Of a stretch of DNA of 64,000 nt, positions 10,677 to 24,476 are shown in pieces. Source of the DNA: Seison nebaliae (taxonomy: Eukaryota; Rotifera; Pararotatoria; Seisonacea; Seisonidae); contig JALJEE010001382.1 of the NCBI GenBank assembly GCA_023231475.1, forward strand, positions 1-64,000. The letters run 5' to 3'. How positions within the stretch are numbered: the first letter of the stretch is position 1; every line of letters starts with the position of its first letter. The notes under the pieces were generated by a model. It did not search any database and had not been told where the DNA came from. It was given only the letters and a program-made list of their open reading frames with translations. Position numbers and translations under genes: made by a program.

Positions 10677-12289
10677 TCACCTTGTTCGACGAGTGTCAAG
10701 ATATGTTTCATTGAAATTTAAGAGAGAGCTCCCAATTTGATCATTAATAGATGGGAGACTAAATCTTTTAAGTTTTGACATGGATCTTAAGGAATTCGAG
10801 AAAGATAATTCTCCTGTCTCTTCAGTATTAACGCCAATTGTAGTTCGTTCACTAACGGAAATTATTTGACGATGTGATTGTAACGAGTCGTTGGAATTAT
10901 CAGTACAACGTCTTTGCGAAGCATAATAGTGATCTACATAAGAAATTAAATAAATTAATTTTTATTGTTTGACGTAAAACTGAACTATTATTGAGAGTAT
11001 CGTTTCTAATGAATGTTTGATTTCTATTTTTCCTTGAGAGTGTGTAATAGTCATCGCGTTTGACAGCAGTCGGTTTTTTAGTACAATAAATGATTGTTTC
11101 AATAATTCTTTCATTAAAATTCTTCTTCCGACTAAACTTCTTCACTGACGAATAATTTCTATGCAATTTTAGTGAACGTTGATGATTGTTTTCGACAGAT
11201 AAACGATTATTCTTCTCATTTTCATTCGGCTCATAATGGTAAAAGAATTGAAAGCATCGGCGAAATGGTCGACAACCGATACCGCAACAACAGAAGCAAT
11301 AATAAAAGAGAAGATGTAGATAGTGAAGAAATCCCTTCCTAAATCTTTTATTGAGATATGCATAGATGAATGGATTGTAGCAGGAGTTGGAGATGCAGAG
11401 CGAATGACCAAACACGTAGACGTATAACATGTAAGTTAAAGTGCCCATATAATTTGGGACGAGTTCGTATAAGAGCATTATAAGAAAATGCGGGAACCAG
11501 CAGACGGTGAACATAATTATTACCAAAATTAACATTTTTATCAACTACGGAAAGAATGAAAAGAAAAAAGAAGATAAAGAAAACTTTTTTTCTCGATCTT
11601 GTAATTTTCGAATCTCGAACAGACATCGCTTCTCCAGGAACTTTCGACCACCATAAATGATAAACAATTTTGAGATAAGTATAAGTCAAAATACCTATGG
11701 GTAGAATGAAAGCGGAGAAGAGAAGAAAGAATGTATAAATGGTTTTCCCACCACCATTCGGCCACTTCTCCCCACATTGGTAAAAAACGATGACTCGAGT
11801 GACCGTTTCATTATTGTATGTGAAAGTGTGATTGATATATTTTGGTGATAATTTCGAGAAAATGAGAAGAGGTAATGGGAATAATAAAGATACGCTAATT
11901 ATCAATGTTACTACCATGACGAAAATTTTTTGTGTCATCTTTTTCTTGAGCGGATGAAGTAGAGCATAATATCGATCCAAACTGATAGCAATCAATGTGT
12001 AGGCAGTTAGATAAACGCTCACTGATTGAATGTAATTGATTATCCGACACAACAGATTACCATAGGGCCAATGTTGTAGAATGAAATAGGGAACGGCACT
12101 CAAGAAGCCACATAACACTACCAATGTTAAATCGCTGAGAGCCAGAATGACAATAAAGTAGTTGGTGATTGTTTTCATGTCGTTGAACCTTAATACCACC
12201 AAACATACCATCACATTTCCAATGACACCTAACAATGTTATTATGGTGTAAACAAAGTAGATGATGATGTGAAAAAAAGTTACGATCAT
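10677..12289 (-). CDS. Rhodopsin-family neuropeptide-type GPCR, 3 exons
   Basis: Minus-strand exons 11585-12289, 10974-11544 and 10677-10933 sum to 1533 nt, giving 510 residues; both introns are 40 nt. Seven hydrophobic segments are visible. Class A landmarks are GVIGNVMV in TM1, LALSDL in TM2 and a TM3 cysteine in NLLCRI. Also present are SLDRYYALLHPL (DRY), the ECL2 motif QCGEKWP, CWFP in TM6 and NPFIYAYLNKRF in TM7. The C-x-E-x-W-P loop and HPL motif suit the NPY/RYamide/tachykinin-like peptide receptors, but the ligand cannot be assigned. A Ser/Arg-rich tail of about 190 residues follows TM7. An in-frame TAA lies 15 nt before the ATG, so the extracellular N-terminus would be only a few residues unless an upstream exon splices in. 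Confidence 0.88.
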
Positions 12290-15200
12290 CTTTCCTCCTT
12301 AGTACATTATTAATCGATTCTGCAAGAAAAATCTTCAAAATTTTACATCTATTTCCAAAGAAAATAACTAATAAAACGAATTAAAAGAAATTTGCATTCC
12401 ATTCCAAAATCATTAACATAACACGTCTACTGTGGGATAAACATGATAAAGTAAAAGTAATTTCGATAATACTTAACATAATTCCCAATGATTACAGAAG
12501 GAATATGAACGAAATGTGAGAAGCAAACCGGATTCTTCGTAAAACCGATATACTCTTGGGAACTGTGGAAGGGAATAGGAAATTCTTCAATTTTATATGG
12601 ATACAGAATATTCTTTATTTTACAATTATAGATAAGGCAATAAAAGAAGTTGCTATGAAATGATAAAGTTGAAAATTAAGATATTTTCAAGAATTCCGAA
12701 GATAATGTGTTTGTAAAATCTTCATATCCATTTACCATATATACATCATGAGAAAAGAATGGAGTATATTTCCCCGACAATTTATGTAGTCAAACGGCAT
12801 GTATACTTAAAATAGTGAAAAATAATGGAACCATTTGCAGAATGTAATTGATTGAATTGATAAAGGTGCGTACACAGTACATGAAACACAGAACTGTGCT
12901 TTGTGTGGAAATTCTGGAAAAATGGATATTCTCAAATAATAGTTTTATATTAGAAGAAAAAATTTAAAAGGTAGGAATGTATTTGCTGATTAGTTGCCTT
13001 ATTATTAGACGGATCTTCATTTACAGTTTCATTTGCATCTATTTGAATTTGATTAGAATGCAAAGAGGTTCCCTACAATTTTCATAATGGACTAGAAATA
13101 ATAGGAAAGAATTTCTTACGTTCATTTATTTCGTTTTTTGTAGACTTATGACTTTTAAACAAATATTCTTATGATACTACCTATTGTTATTATTAAATAG
13201 ATGGTCGAAATGCTAAGTCCGTTTTTGATCGTTTATGAAACTATTTCCGAGAACTTTCTCATTTCACAATCATTGATGTGAGAGTATAAGAGAAGGCATA
13301 TGAGTACAACAATTGAAAAGTTTCGATGAAAGTTAGTCGACTAATCTAGAACAAAGTTTTCTATTATATTTTTCTTGTTGAGATCCTTCCTATTTCATAT
13401 CAATACTAAAAGCACAGTTCTTAGATATGTGTGATGATAAATATTCGCTCATCATTAATGCCATATATCATTATGGAAGGAATTGTCCACAAGAATTGTT
13501 GAATAAATAATCTTTTTTCGCATATACTACTATCCTTCGAAGAATGATTCGGGAACAAAACGATTGCTATAGTTGTTATTTTATAACTTCATATGCATTT
13601 TCTTTTACAATATAATCATGCATTTCCGTTTCCGAGCTTACTCTGATCATAACCTTCTTATATTCACAATTATACTTAGCGACGGAACTTTTACCAATCT
13701 CTAACTCTAACGACTTCACTTCATGATGTTGCCTGATTAATTTTATCTTGAAATCTTTTCGTTAAAAACCAATTGTAGCCTATTCGAAAATTCCATAAAC
13801 AATGTACCGGAATGTATGGAACATCATAATTACCAAGGTGAAATAGAACAATAGGTGGATTGTGCTAATATTCCTGGAAATGTTCTAAGGAGAATTATGG
13901 TAATGTGGGAATGAAGATTCTTTGAAACTATTTTCGAACAAACGAATAAGATTATCATAAAACATTTCGGTTAAATATTTGAAAGCAGTTCGCTGGTAAA
14001 CTAATTTACCACTATTCCGTTTACGATTTATTTTGGTTAAGAACCACTTTATGTCAGTATATTCAAAGTTCATCTGTCGAAAATAGGTTGCAACTCTAAC
14101 TTTAATAAAACATTTCCGGATGGATCAAGCTCAATTGAGACTCAAAGTTTGAGCTATAATCAAAATATTTTTGCCTAACATTAAGGCATAAATGCTGGTA
14201 GAAACGAAAGTATTTTAAATATAATATTAAATATCATCAACCAACCACATAGAGTAGATTAGAAATATTATATTCTCTAATTTTAAAAATTCATAAAAAT
14301 TATGCTGAGAAAAATCATCCGAAGTAAAATCGTTTAAATTGATGTTAGAGGAAATATATAAACTGTGCATTTGGTGAATTATCATGTTCCTCGTAAACTC
14401 TCATACATTAATCAGAACTGTTGATTGTTGTCAGAAGCTTATCCAAATACAAGAAATTTATCATTATATTGAACATGCGCTTTCGATTAATTATACTAAA
14501 AAGTTCGTAGCGCGGAGCAAAGAAACAGAAACAAAGTATATGTTCCGGAACAAAATTGAAATATCTGGTTATTGAAAACCATATATCTCGGAACACCTAT
14601 AGCTTATTGGTATAGAACCTATTGTTCCTATAGATTACAATATAGATACAAAAACTTTACATAATCTATAATAAACGGAATAATGAAACAAATGACAGTT
14701 ATCGATGCAACACCAGATGCAACAAAATTAGACTTCAACATACTAACTGTGTTAAGCACAACAAATTTCAATGTAATTCGAATATATCAAATTCTTTTTG
14801 AACTAATCTTATAACGACTTAATAATACACATTATGGGTTAATATATCATATTACCACTATGATATACGTATGGTATCCATCAATTTTAAAACAATTTAT
14901 TCAATTATTGTGGGAGTTGATATTATACTTTTGAAACTAGTGAACATGTCTTTCATTGTTAGAAGTTTTATTTTTCCTTATCCTTTTCATTCATGCGCTA
15001 CATACGTGCATATAGGACTAACTTGTAATTATAGTAAATTAAAAGTATTTACTAACATTATGTTAGTAACATATTTTAGAATAAGGGTTTCTCAATGCAT
15101 TGAGTACGCATGCATACTTTTAAAATATTACTTCCCACACCTTCTCAATACGTTGATAATCCAATTTGTTATACATATGAGAAAGTATATTGGAAATATT

Positions 15201-17984
15201 CGGAGGGTCATCGAATTTGGTGTTAAAATTTGGAGGACGATTGATTTTAAAGAGCTTCTCGTCAAACTTCAAATATAATCAGCTAATGCGTATTAGTTGA
15301 TAAGTAAAAACCTGTCAAAATTATGAAGAAGAATAGATATCTTGCATGACAAGTTCTATGGTGGAAAGGAAAAGAAATTATTCCATTAGATATTACTTCT
15401 TATTATCAACACATGACTTTTCACTACCAGATTTAATTATCAACTTCGAATTTACTGATTTTGTGCTAACAGAGCGCAATGCACAGACTACAGAATATTG
15501 CATAAGTAAAATCAAAGAATGTCAAACGAAGATGACATCGAAATAAAATAAGAGTAATAAGAAGAAGATAAAAGCTTTCCAATGAAGATAAGACATAATC
15601 ATTGATTGATATTAGATAATTATTTTTATTCAACCGATATGCATCATTATCTCTTATCAGACATCTTCTAAAAAATATCGTTATTTCTGAAATATATGAT
15701 TAGTTCCCCGACATGTCATATGTGACAATAAAACTCAATGATAATTATGGACAATTTAGAGATATCGAAATTTTTCATTTTTAATTGAAGGAGAAAAGTC
15801 TTCTTCTCAATCCGTAAATGTCATAATGGAAGGATCGAATTACATGTGAGAGAATAATTTGGTTGGAAAAAGGAAATAATTTTGTTGTACTTTTATTCCA
15901 TTATTCGCCACCATAATTCATATAATAATTATCGATTCCTTCTCATATATTCAAGCTAGAAAATGGATTGAGCTTTTCTTCAATCTCCATTAGTTTCTCG
16001 CAAATATTTATTAAGATTTATTCGACAACCAACATAGTTGAGATAGTTTGACAGTTAAATGTTGTTAGATGTAATGTTAAATTTCCGCTCAACCAATTCC
16101 ATTTGATGGAAATTCGTTGGGATAAAAGTGAAAGACGAGAAATAATTCAATTTCTATTTTCAATTCCTTTCACCAGAAGAACATTTCTTATAAAAACATT
16201 TACGAAAATTAATAAAAAAGAATCGCTTCGAATTAGAGGGGGGAAGACATGCAATGAGGAATATGTGTGAGAATCAATGCTTATTAGTTTGCGATATTCC
16301 TGAGGTAATTTATTTTAAAATGCTTTGATCTAACATCAATTTGCTTTTATCACTTTGTTTTATTTTATTTTATTCATGATACGAAAGAAGGGTAATGAAC
16401 AACAATCTCCTTAGTGGGTTCAAATATGAAGGTTTCATTCGAATATTTCTCCCCCCGAATAATACGCAATGTGAAACGACACAGGCAATTCTCTCTTACG
16501 TTTGTTTAGTCATTCTTTATCTTCAAATCAATGTAGATAAACATCAGATAATATAGATAGAAGATTGATTGGGAATAGATGAACAGATAGTTGACCAGAT
16601 GGATTCATCGCATCACATATACGATGTTCGTCTGAACATTTTGAAAAGAATTTTCCCAAATTTTTTGTTCTTCTGTCAGCTTCTTCCAACGGAAGAATAA
16701 TTATTGTCTTCAGTTGAAAAGAAGAACTTTAAAAGAACGAGTGGAATCGGATAATGGAATGGAAATAATGACATAGGAAACTAATGGGAATGTGGGTGCA
16801 AAATTTCGATCCCAAAGAAATATTAGAAAAGACCGTTACTCACAAATCACAATAACAATTGTCTGTTCTTCTTTCGAAAGATATACTAATTCGATTTTGA
16901 AGAAATTTTTTTCTCTTATTTTCTTTTTCGACAGGAAATTAACAAATTGCGTATTTCTTATACTTTCTCATCAATGGTTACATGAAGCAAGATCAAAAAT
17001 TTTCTATCATATTATTAACAAATTAAAAATGAGAGACAGTATATTCTCTCATTTATATCGATCAGAAGAATAATGTTATTTTAATTCTACTTCGAGCTCC
17101 CATATAATTGAAGATATATGGAGATATATTCGAATTGAAGAAAGCTTTGATCATTTCGAAAAGTTCCTTCCATTTGATAATATTCTATTATTATGCATAA
17201 TAATTAAGGGAATTATCCTTCGAGAACTATGGGCATTTATTTAAATATTTATTAACCTTTAAAATAAATCCTTCAAAAAACAAATATGGTAGTCTGATGA
17301 TTGATGTTCTGAAAATGATGTTATATATTTAATATATTATGTCATTGTGTTTGTTTTCATTCGTAAATAGTACAGAAGAAGGCAGAATTCTTATAGAAAA
17401 CGAATATATTTTCTTAATTGACGAACAATTGAATAATCACCTAATCAGATATTTCTTCGTTACTTCTTCGTCCATATTTTCTTAACATTTCTTAATGCGC
17501 TCAACTCCCAGACGTTTCGCATCATAGTTAAATAAATTGAGAATACATCATTAAACTCAAAGCATACAAAATGCATCACGTTTGTGAGATAAATTAAGAA
17601 ATTCTTCTTATCTCTAACTGATTTTTGTTGTTGAGTTAAATGATGGAAATTGATCGATCTTGAAGGACAATTCTTACCAGATTGTTCCTTCTTCTGTAAG
17701 ATATCGGAATGAGTTTGGAATTAATTAATCAACGGTCTCTAAGTATGATTATGTGAAATTCTCTTTCGTCTGTCATTTATTAATTGACATCTCCTCTCAT
17801 CATCTGTTTATGTAGACACAGGAGAATAGTATTCTTAATAATTTTTATTCTTATCTCATGTTAAGTAACGATCCCAATCTCATCCACAATCGGAAAAATG
17901 ATAAAGATAAATGAAGTAGTCATATTGATGTTATATGATGGAAATTATGAGAAAATTTTATTTTATAGAGATAAGATAAAAAGA
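12290..17984. other. 5.7-kb stretch without a supported gene
   Basis: Only short frames (under about 135 residues) of AT-biased composition occur here on either strand. None shows domain motifs or joins to neighbours through GT-AG sites. It may hold regulatory sequence for the divergent flanks, RNA genes I did not recognise, or receptor upstream exons. Confidence 0.5.
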
Positions 17985-20963
17985 TTAATTGAGTATGGGA
18001 AAACAATGAATTTTCACATCAATATTCTCCGTCTCAAATGTTGGTTGTACACCGAAGAGGGTTAACCATTTAGGTAATACTCTATAAAGGAAAAAATGAG
18101 AAATAATTGAGAAAAATATGGAAAAATAACTTCAAATGCATTCCAGAACATTCGAACTTTTCGTCGTCAATATTCCAATTCAAATGAATATTCGCTCTAC
18201 CTGAAGTTCTTGGCGTTGTCGAACTTTCTAATACATCGAGTGCATTTTTGATTAATTGATGTTGTCTCTCCGAATTTAGTATCTTATCCTCATCATCATT
18301 ATTAATCTTATCATCTGAATTGTCGGAGAATGAATTACTGAATGCCAAATTGTCGGCAGTTTGTTTCGTCAACAATTTCACCGATTGACTAAGCAATGGC
18401 TGATTTCGATTCATTCCTTTATATTCAAATTGTTTACTTTGTTTCGTCTTCGATCTATAAGGTTTACAGTTATTCTCATCATGAAAAGAATTACTTCCAT
18501 CTGAATCATCATTTCTCAAATTACTTCTTCCATTGTGATGACCATCCGATTCATCATCTTCATCACTAAAATTGCTCTCATACTTAGGCTCATCGACAGT
18601 GGAATAATCGGCGTCTAGAAAACCTTTTTCCGAATCTCTACGAAAGATGCTTAGTCTTTTACGGACAGATGAAAATTTCCTTCTTTCACTTTTCTTTTGT
18701 CGATTTCGCAAATGACTGTTCTTTCCCAGAATGATCATTTCCGTCCCCAAATATCCATTGACGAATTCGAGATCTAATACATCTTTCGAATTGGTAAATC
18801 GTTGAACAAATTTATAAATATTTCTCTTTTGACAACTAGCGTATTGTTTGAAGAGAATAATTGCCAATTTACCATCGTCATCTTCCTTGAATTTAGCGAG
18901 ACCATAAGGTGAAAATTTTGTAACACCTCGATTGGAATGTGCGGATAAATGATATAGTCTCCTATCTTCAAAATCAACGACCAACCATTTGTTTTGTTGC
19001 TTCAAAAATACTGAACAATCGACAGGATGATCCAATGTCTGACCAATAGCCTTATTGAATGAATTCATATGTTTCTGTTTCAATGGAAGGAAATTGTATT
19101 TTTTGGCATAAGTAAGATAATTGCCGAAATAGCCAAGAAATGCATGAAAACCAAATCTCGTTGATGATGATTTATGATTCTTTAAAACTTTATCAATCTT
19201 ATCAAGATTAACAGTTGAACCATTAAGGTCATTAATATTCCGATCGTTCAACTCATTAAATCGAATCATATCTACTTTCCTTTCATGATCTTGAAAAAAG
19301 TATGAAATAAAATAATAATAAAGAAAAATCATTAAAACTTAATAAATAATGGATGATGGGTGTCTGATAATCTTTCGTTCCATTTAATGTTCTCGAACAC
19401 ATGTTCATAAATCCACCTGGTAACATACAAATCTTAAATGGAAATGAAGCCATCACATCTACCATTTCTTTCATCGGTCGTTCTAATGTTGTCTCTGATG
19501 TTTTCCTCGAATGGTTTCCGTCCCATTCATCATCCGTTTCATTGACCTCTTCTAATGATTTCTTCAAACGATTCTTATTCTTTTTCAATAATCGATTATT
19601 CTTCGACTGATATTGCTTATCTTCCTCCTCACTCGTTACGACAATCTCATCAATAGTCGTTCTTCGAACGAATTTCTGTCGCAACATATCTTGACGACTT
19701 AGTAAAAGTTTCTTAGATGTTGTAGTACTGACACGTCTGTGTTCCAAAACGTTAAATGCCGGTTCATTGGACGACGAACTTTCTTCTTCTAATTTTTGTT
19801 GTATAAATGATTTCGACATCTGATGTATGAGTTGGGAAGGTTTTCTGTTTTCAATAAGTGACCGGGTTGTTGATGGTTGCTTCATATCAGATTTCAAAGT
19901 TCTAGTATGTTCATGAAATTTTGGACTACTTCCATTGTCAATTCTAGAAGTATAGTTATTTTCTTCATTAAAATTATTTTTAAAATTTTTGTTATTTCTC
20001 TTTGTTCTTTTCTCCTCCAATCGTTCTTTCTTTTTAATTACTAATCGTTCTTTTTTCAATCTTTCTATTTCTAATTTCTCTTTTTTCAACTTTTCCATTG
20101 ACAATCTTTTTTCTTCGTCATCTTCATCATCTTCATCATCTTCATCTTCTTCATCTTCTTCATCTTCTTCATCAATTTCAGCAACATAATCATCATCTTC
20201 ATTATTTTCGGATGGTTTTAATGTATTAATGTTGTCACAGTTGTTTTCATTAACTACTGAATTCTCCAAGTAATTTTCGAGTATAGAAGGATCTTTTAAA
20301 ATTAATTCAACTACGTCTGTTATTATTTGGTCAATAGTGCCATCACCGCCTAAAATGAACCATCTAAATGAAAGAATAAAATACATTTTAAAAATTATAA
20401 AAGTTTACAATTATAAGAAAGTTTAATTTAACGCATCATATCGTTTGTTCAACAGATTACTTTTCAAAACTTTCTTGGAATGCACACTTGCCAAAGTATT
20501 TAAATCTAAATGAAATTGTTAAATGGGAAGACAATTAATAAATTTAAAAGTAACGGTATGTATCTGATTCAGTTTGTTGGATTTTCAACATCGTGTTCAG
20601 AAATTTGAGGATACCTTTCATTTTCACTGGAACGTACGATGCAGCGGAATTAATGAGAATAGCCACCTGTCGGAAATATTGAACTCCCACATACTTTACC
20701 ATTTGCTCCTTGATATATTTTAACCATGACATGTTCAAGTCATATGCTGGTCGACCTAACACCAATTCATGTATTTCATAAACATTATATCGGCTTTTAT
20801 TAGGTCGTCCTATATAGAACTTGAGTCCCATTGGAATTCGATCTCGTTTTGCAGTACGCTTTTTTGCATTAACAAAGTAGATTTCAACTGATATAATAGA
20901 ACGATATTCGATCTTTCCGTGATAATCGTCATCATCCGAAACTATATTCATATGTTCACACAT
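17985..20963 (-). CDS. Divergent ceramide-kinase-like lipid kinase with low-complexity inserts, 5 exons
   Basis: Minus-strand exons 20555-20963, 20433-20505, 19339-20363, 18131-19289 and 17985-18081 sum to 2763 nt, giving 920 residues (human CERK is 537). The order matches CERK/CERKL. An N-terminal PH-like strand region leads to the kinase core FILGGDGTID. Next come LPGGFMNM, RFGFHAFLGYFGN, HSNRG...KLAIILFKQY with KFVQRFT, a WNIDDEKFECSG strand and a final DVKIHC. The family phosphorylates ceramide or related lipids using ATP. Two oddities stand out. The usual NPxxGKG loop near the N-terminus is replaced by INSAASYVPV. Between GGDGT and LPGG sits a charged insert of more than 200 residues, including an uninterrupted Asp/Glu run coded by CTTCATCATC repeats at about 20110-20175. 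Activity is uncertain. Three of its introns are exactly 49 nt. Confidence 0.82.
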
Positions 20964-22073
20964 TTTTTGTCCTTTTCTTTCTAATATTTTAAAGTTTCAG
21001 ATTATTTAAATGAATCACAAATGATAAAAGAAACTTTTTGAAATAAATTTCCACTGAAAACAAGTCTCAAATAGGAAGACATCTGATGGAAGACCATCAA
21101 TATCGAAAATACCATTATTCTCCATCTCAAAATCAATTCCAAGTCTGAGAATATAATTCGTTCCAGTTATATGTGAAGAAGAACATGAAGATGAACCATA
21201 AACATATACTTTTCTTTGTGATTATTATATGGGAATTTGGAAATTAATTTTAATTTTCGTAATACAATACCAAGTAAACTGGAGCCGACGAGGATATTCA
21301 AGGATATTCCGTTATATTCGATAACTTGAAATCTTTCTGTTCATGTATACATTCTACTCACACACATATATATGTGTCTCTCAATCGATTATTTAACTTA
21401 ATTTTCAATAGAACTAATTATTTATTATATTTATACTCAATCATAAAAGTATTCATTTGAAACTCAATACTGAACCATGAGACGAAATGCATTCCATAAA
21501 AATTTAATTTCTGAAAATTTATTAATAATTTTTATCACCATAAATCTAAGGCAAGTATAGAGGACATGCACTATTTATTGATTTTCAAGAACATCGTTAC
21601 TTTAGAACAATATTTATTTTCTTCGACATCACTTCGGAACAACTCTATAGTAATTGTTCTTGAAATTGCAAGGAAAGTTGCATGAGAAATTTTATTACGT
21701 TCTATATATTTTCTTCCATGGTTACCATAGTAACCAGTCCATTTTTATACATTAGACTTTTTCATCATTTTAACTATCTTAACACCTCCAACATGTATAT
21801 TATCCATCTAGTTGATAATTGTGAATGAATCCAAACATGTTAGAGATATGATTTTAACGTGAGAATTCTCGTCGGAAAAAACGATTCTAGAGCAGTGGTG
21901 CCACAAAATAAACGCCAAAGATTTAAATAGAAAAATAATCTTCTTCATCTAACAGAATATAAATTAGAAAATCAAAATAACCACGTTGTATAATTGGAAC
22001 GTGCAATCTTCACTAGAAATTTACAGGTTCATTACAATCTTTATTTACAACTTTTCATTCGTCATTCGAGACG

Positions 22074-24467
22074 ATGTCTGACAAACTCGAAGCGAAAGAT
22101 ACAGACAAGTGAGTTCCGTTACTTTTTCAATTTGCAGATGTTGAGACGTTTTATTCGTACCTTTTCCTGCTCCACCAATTTTTATAAGAGGAAAATGTGA
22201 GCATATTTATTATTATTATCCTTATTCCAATCGTCTTACATAACCATCCATCCATCCATAAATCATTTCTTCAGTTATATCAAAAATTTATCATTCATTA
22301 TTTCTTATTTTTAGTGAATTGTCTGGAATTGAATACTATCAACAACGAAATGATTATGTTCGAGAATTAAAGAAGAAAGATCCACATTCCGTCTATCCTC
22401 ATAAGTTTGAAGTGAAGACATCAATTCCAGAATTTATTCGAAAATATACTCATCTTACTAATGGGGAACGATTGGAAAATGAATGTGAAAGAATTGCAGG
22501 TTCATAATTATAATTTCTCATCAGATGTTTCAAGATATTTCACTTGAAAGTGGAAAATAGAATTGTTTAAAAGTTTTAGTAATTTATATATATTTTTTGC
22601 ATTATATAAATCACTTGATCATTATCGTCATTCCATTGATGATCGAGAGGATTAAATGCTAAATTAGAAAATGATTTTCATAGAACATTTCAAAGAAGAT
22701 TTCTTCCATAATAATTAACTTCTTAATTATAATTGTTCTTAAATTTCAGGTCGAGTAATGTCGAAAAGAGAATATGGAAATAAGTTAGCGTTCTTTGATG
22801 TCCATTCGGAACGTGTTCATGTCCAAGTGATGGCAAATGCGAAAATGTATGAAAGTCCAGAGAAATTTAAAGAAATCATCGAACAAGTGAAAAGAGGTGA
22901 TATTATTGGTGTGGTGGGAATTCCTTTAAGAACAGCAAAAGGAGAATTGAGTATTGCTCCTAAAAATATTATTGTTCTTACTCCATGTCTTCGACAATTA
23001 CCACATCAACATTATGGATTGAAAGATCAAGTTAAATTTATTTATATAATTTTTTCATTTTATCACATACTCTCTCATCACCAGGAAACGAGATATCGTC
23101 AACGATATTTAGATTTAATATTCAATGACAATGTCCGTCAAATATTTATTACGAGGGCGAAAATAATTTCTTATATTCGACAATTTCTAAACTCGGATGG
23201 ATTCTTGGAAGTGGAAACTCCAATGATGAATATGATTCATGGTGGTGCCACTGCCGAACCGTTCGTCACTCATCACAATGAATTAAACATGAAATTGTAT
23301 ATGAGAGTAGCACCAGAATTATATTTGAAAATGTTGGTAGTTGGAGGTTATGATCGTGTCTATGAAATCGGCAAGCAATTCCGTAATGAAAGTATTGATT
23401 TGACACATAATCCTGAATTTACATCATGTGAATTTTATATGGCGTATGCCGATTATAATGATCTAATGGAATATAGTGAGAAATTATTATCTGGTTTAGT
23501 TCATAATCTGTTTGGGAAATATGAGATAGAATATCAACAACCAGATGGAGAAAAGAGGAAAATCAATTTTGAACCTCCATATAAAAGATATGACATCTAT
23601 CAAGTATTGGAAGAGAAATTGAATGTTAAATTACCACATCCAACGACACTTCATGAAGAATCAGCTCGTAAAATTTTAGATGATTTATGTGTGAAAAATA
23701 ATGTGAAATGTGAAGAGCCGAGAACGACAGCGAGATTATTAGACAAAGTTAATATTATGAAAATTATTTTATTTTTTATTTCATGGCGAATAGTCACCTT
23801 CATGTTCTTCTTACATTACCTCATCTGTGAACATTAGGGGTTAGCGTCGTGATAGATTAATATTGATGGAGAATGCTGATCTTTTAAATGATTTTCTTTA
23901 ATTTAATAGGAATTCATTTACTTAACAGTATTCTCCAACTACATATTTTATTAAATTTTCATTTTATATTCTCACATTATTCTCTTCTTTCATCTCGAAC
24001 TATAAACGGAAATTTAATTTCTTTTTCAGTTAGTTGGAGATTATATCGAAATTGATTGTTATAATCCATCATTCATCATCAATCATCCACAAATTATGTC
24101 ACCGTTAGCGAAATATCATCGAAGTCGAGATGGTTTAACCGAACGATTTGAATGTTTCATAATGCAAAAGGAGATTATTAATGCTTACACTGAATTGAAT
24201 GATCCACAAGTTCAACGAGAGAACTTTCAATCTCAATTAGAAGCGAAGAAAGCAGGTGATAAAGAATCAATGATGAAAGACGATAATTTCTGCACTGCTT
24301 TAGATTATGGTCTACCACCGACTGGTGGTTGGGGATTAGGAATCGATCGTTTATGTATGTTCCTCAATAATACGAACAATATTAAAGAAGTCTTGCTTTA
24401 TCCAGCAATGAAACCAGATTTGGGTAAAGACGATGAGAAGAGAATTAAAGAGGATGGAGACAAATAA
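22074..24467 (+). CDS. KARS1: Lysyl-tRNA synthetase, class II, cytosolic type, 5 exons
   Basis: Exons 22074-22108, 22315-22499, 22750-23030, 23085-23747 and 24030-24467 give 533 residues. The N-terminal OB-fold tRNA-binding domain runs from [14 protein letters not shown] to [14 protein letters not shown]. The class II catalytic core follows: [11 protein letters not shown], the motif 2 region [14 protein letters not shown], and the C-terminal motif 3 [14 protein letters not shown]. It charges tRNA-Lys with lysine. The protein lacks the long Lys-rich N-terminal extension of the human form (597 residues). The 54-nt intron 23031-23084 is in frame and stop-free, so only homology reveals it. No alternative mitochondrial first exon was seen. 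The stop codon sits within an AATAAA-like run and lies only 9 nt from the stop of the opposing CCDC61 gene. Confidence 0.96.
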
Positions 24468-24476
24468 AAATATAAT

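Noticed and set aside
14871-15278. 135-codon plus-strand frame with hydrophobic segments
   Set aside because: Composition is that of translated AT-rich DNA, with no motif, no homologous joins and no supporting splice sites.
19989-20189. Plus-strand frame of poly-serine
   Set aside because: It is the antisense shadow of the Asp/Glu run in the ceramide-kinase-like gene.
23031-23084. In-frame insertion in LysRS ([13 protein letters not shown])
   Set aside because: It is a 54-nt stop-free intron. GT-AG borders and exact family continuity across GLKDQ/ETRYRQ show it is not coding.
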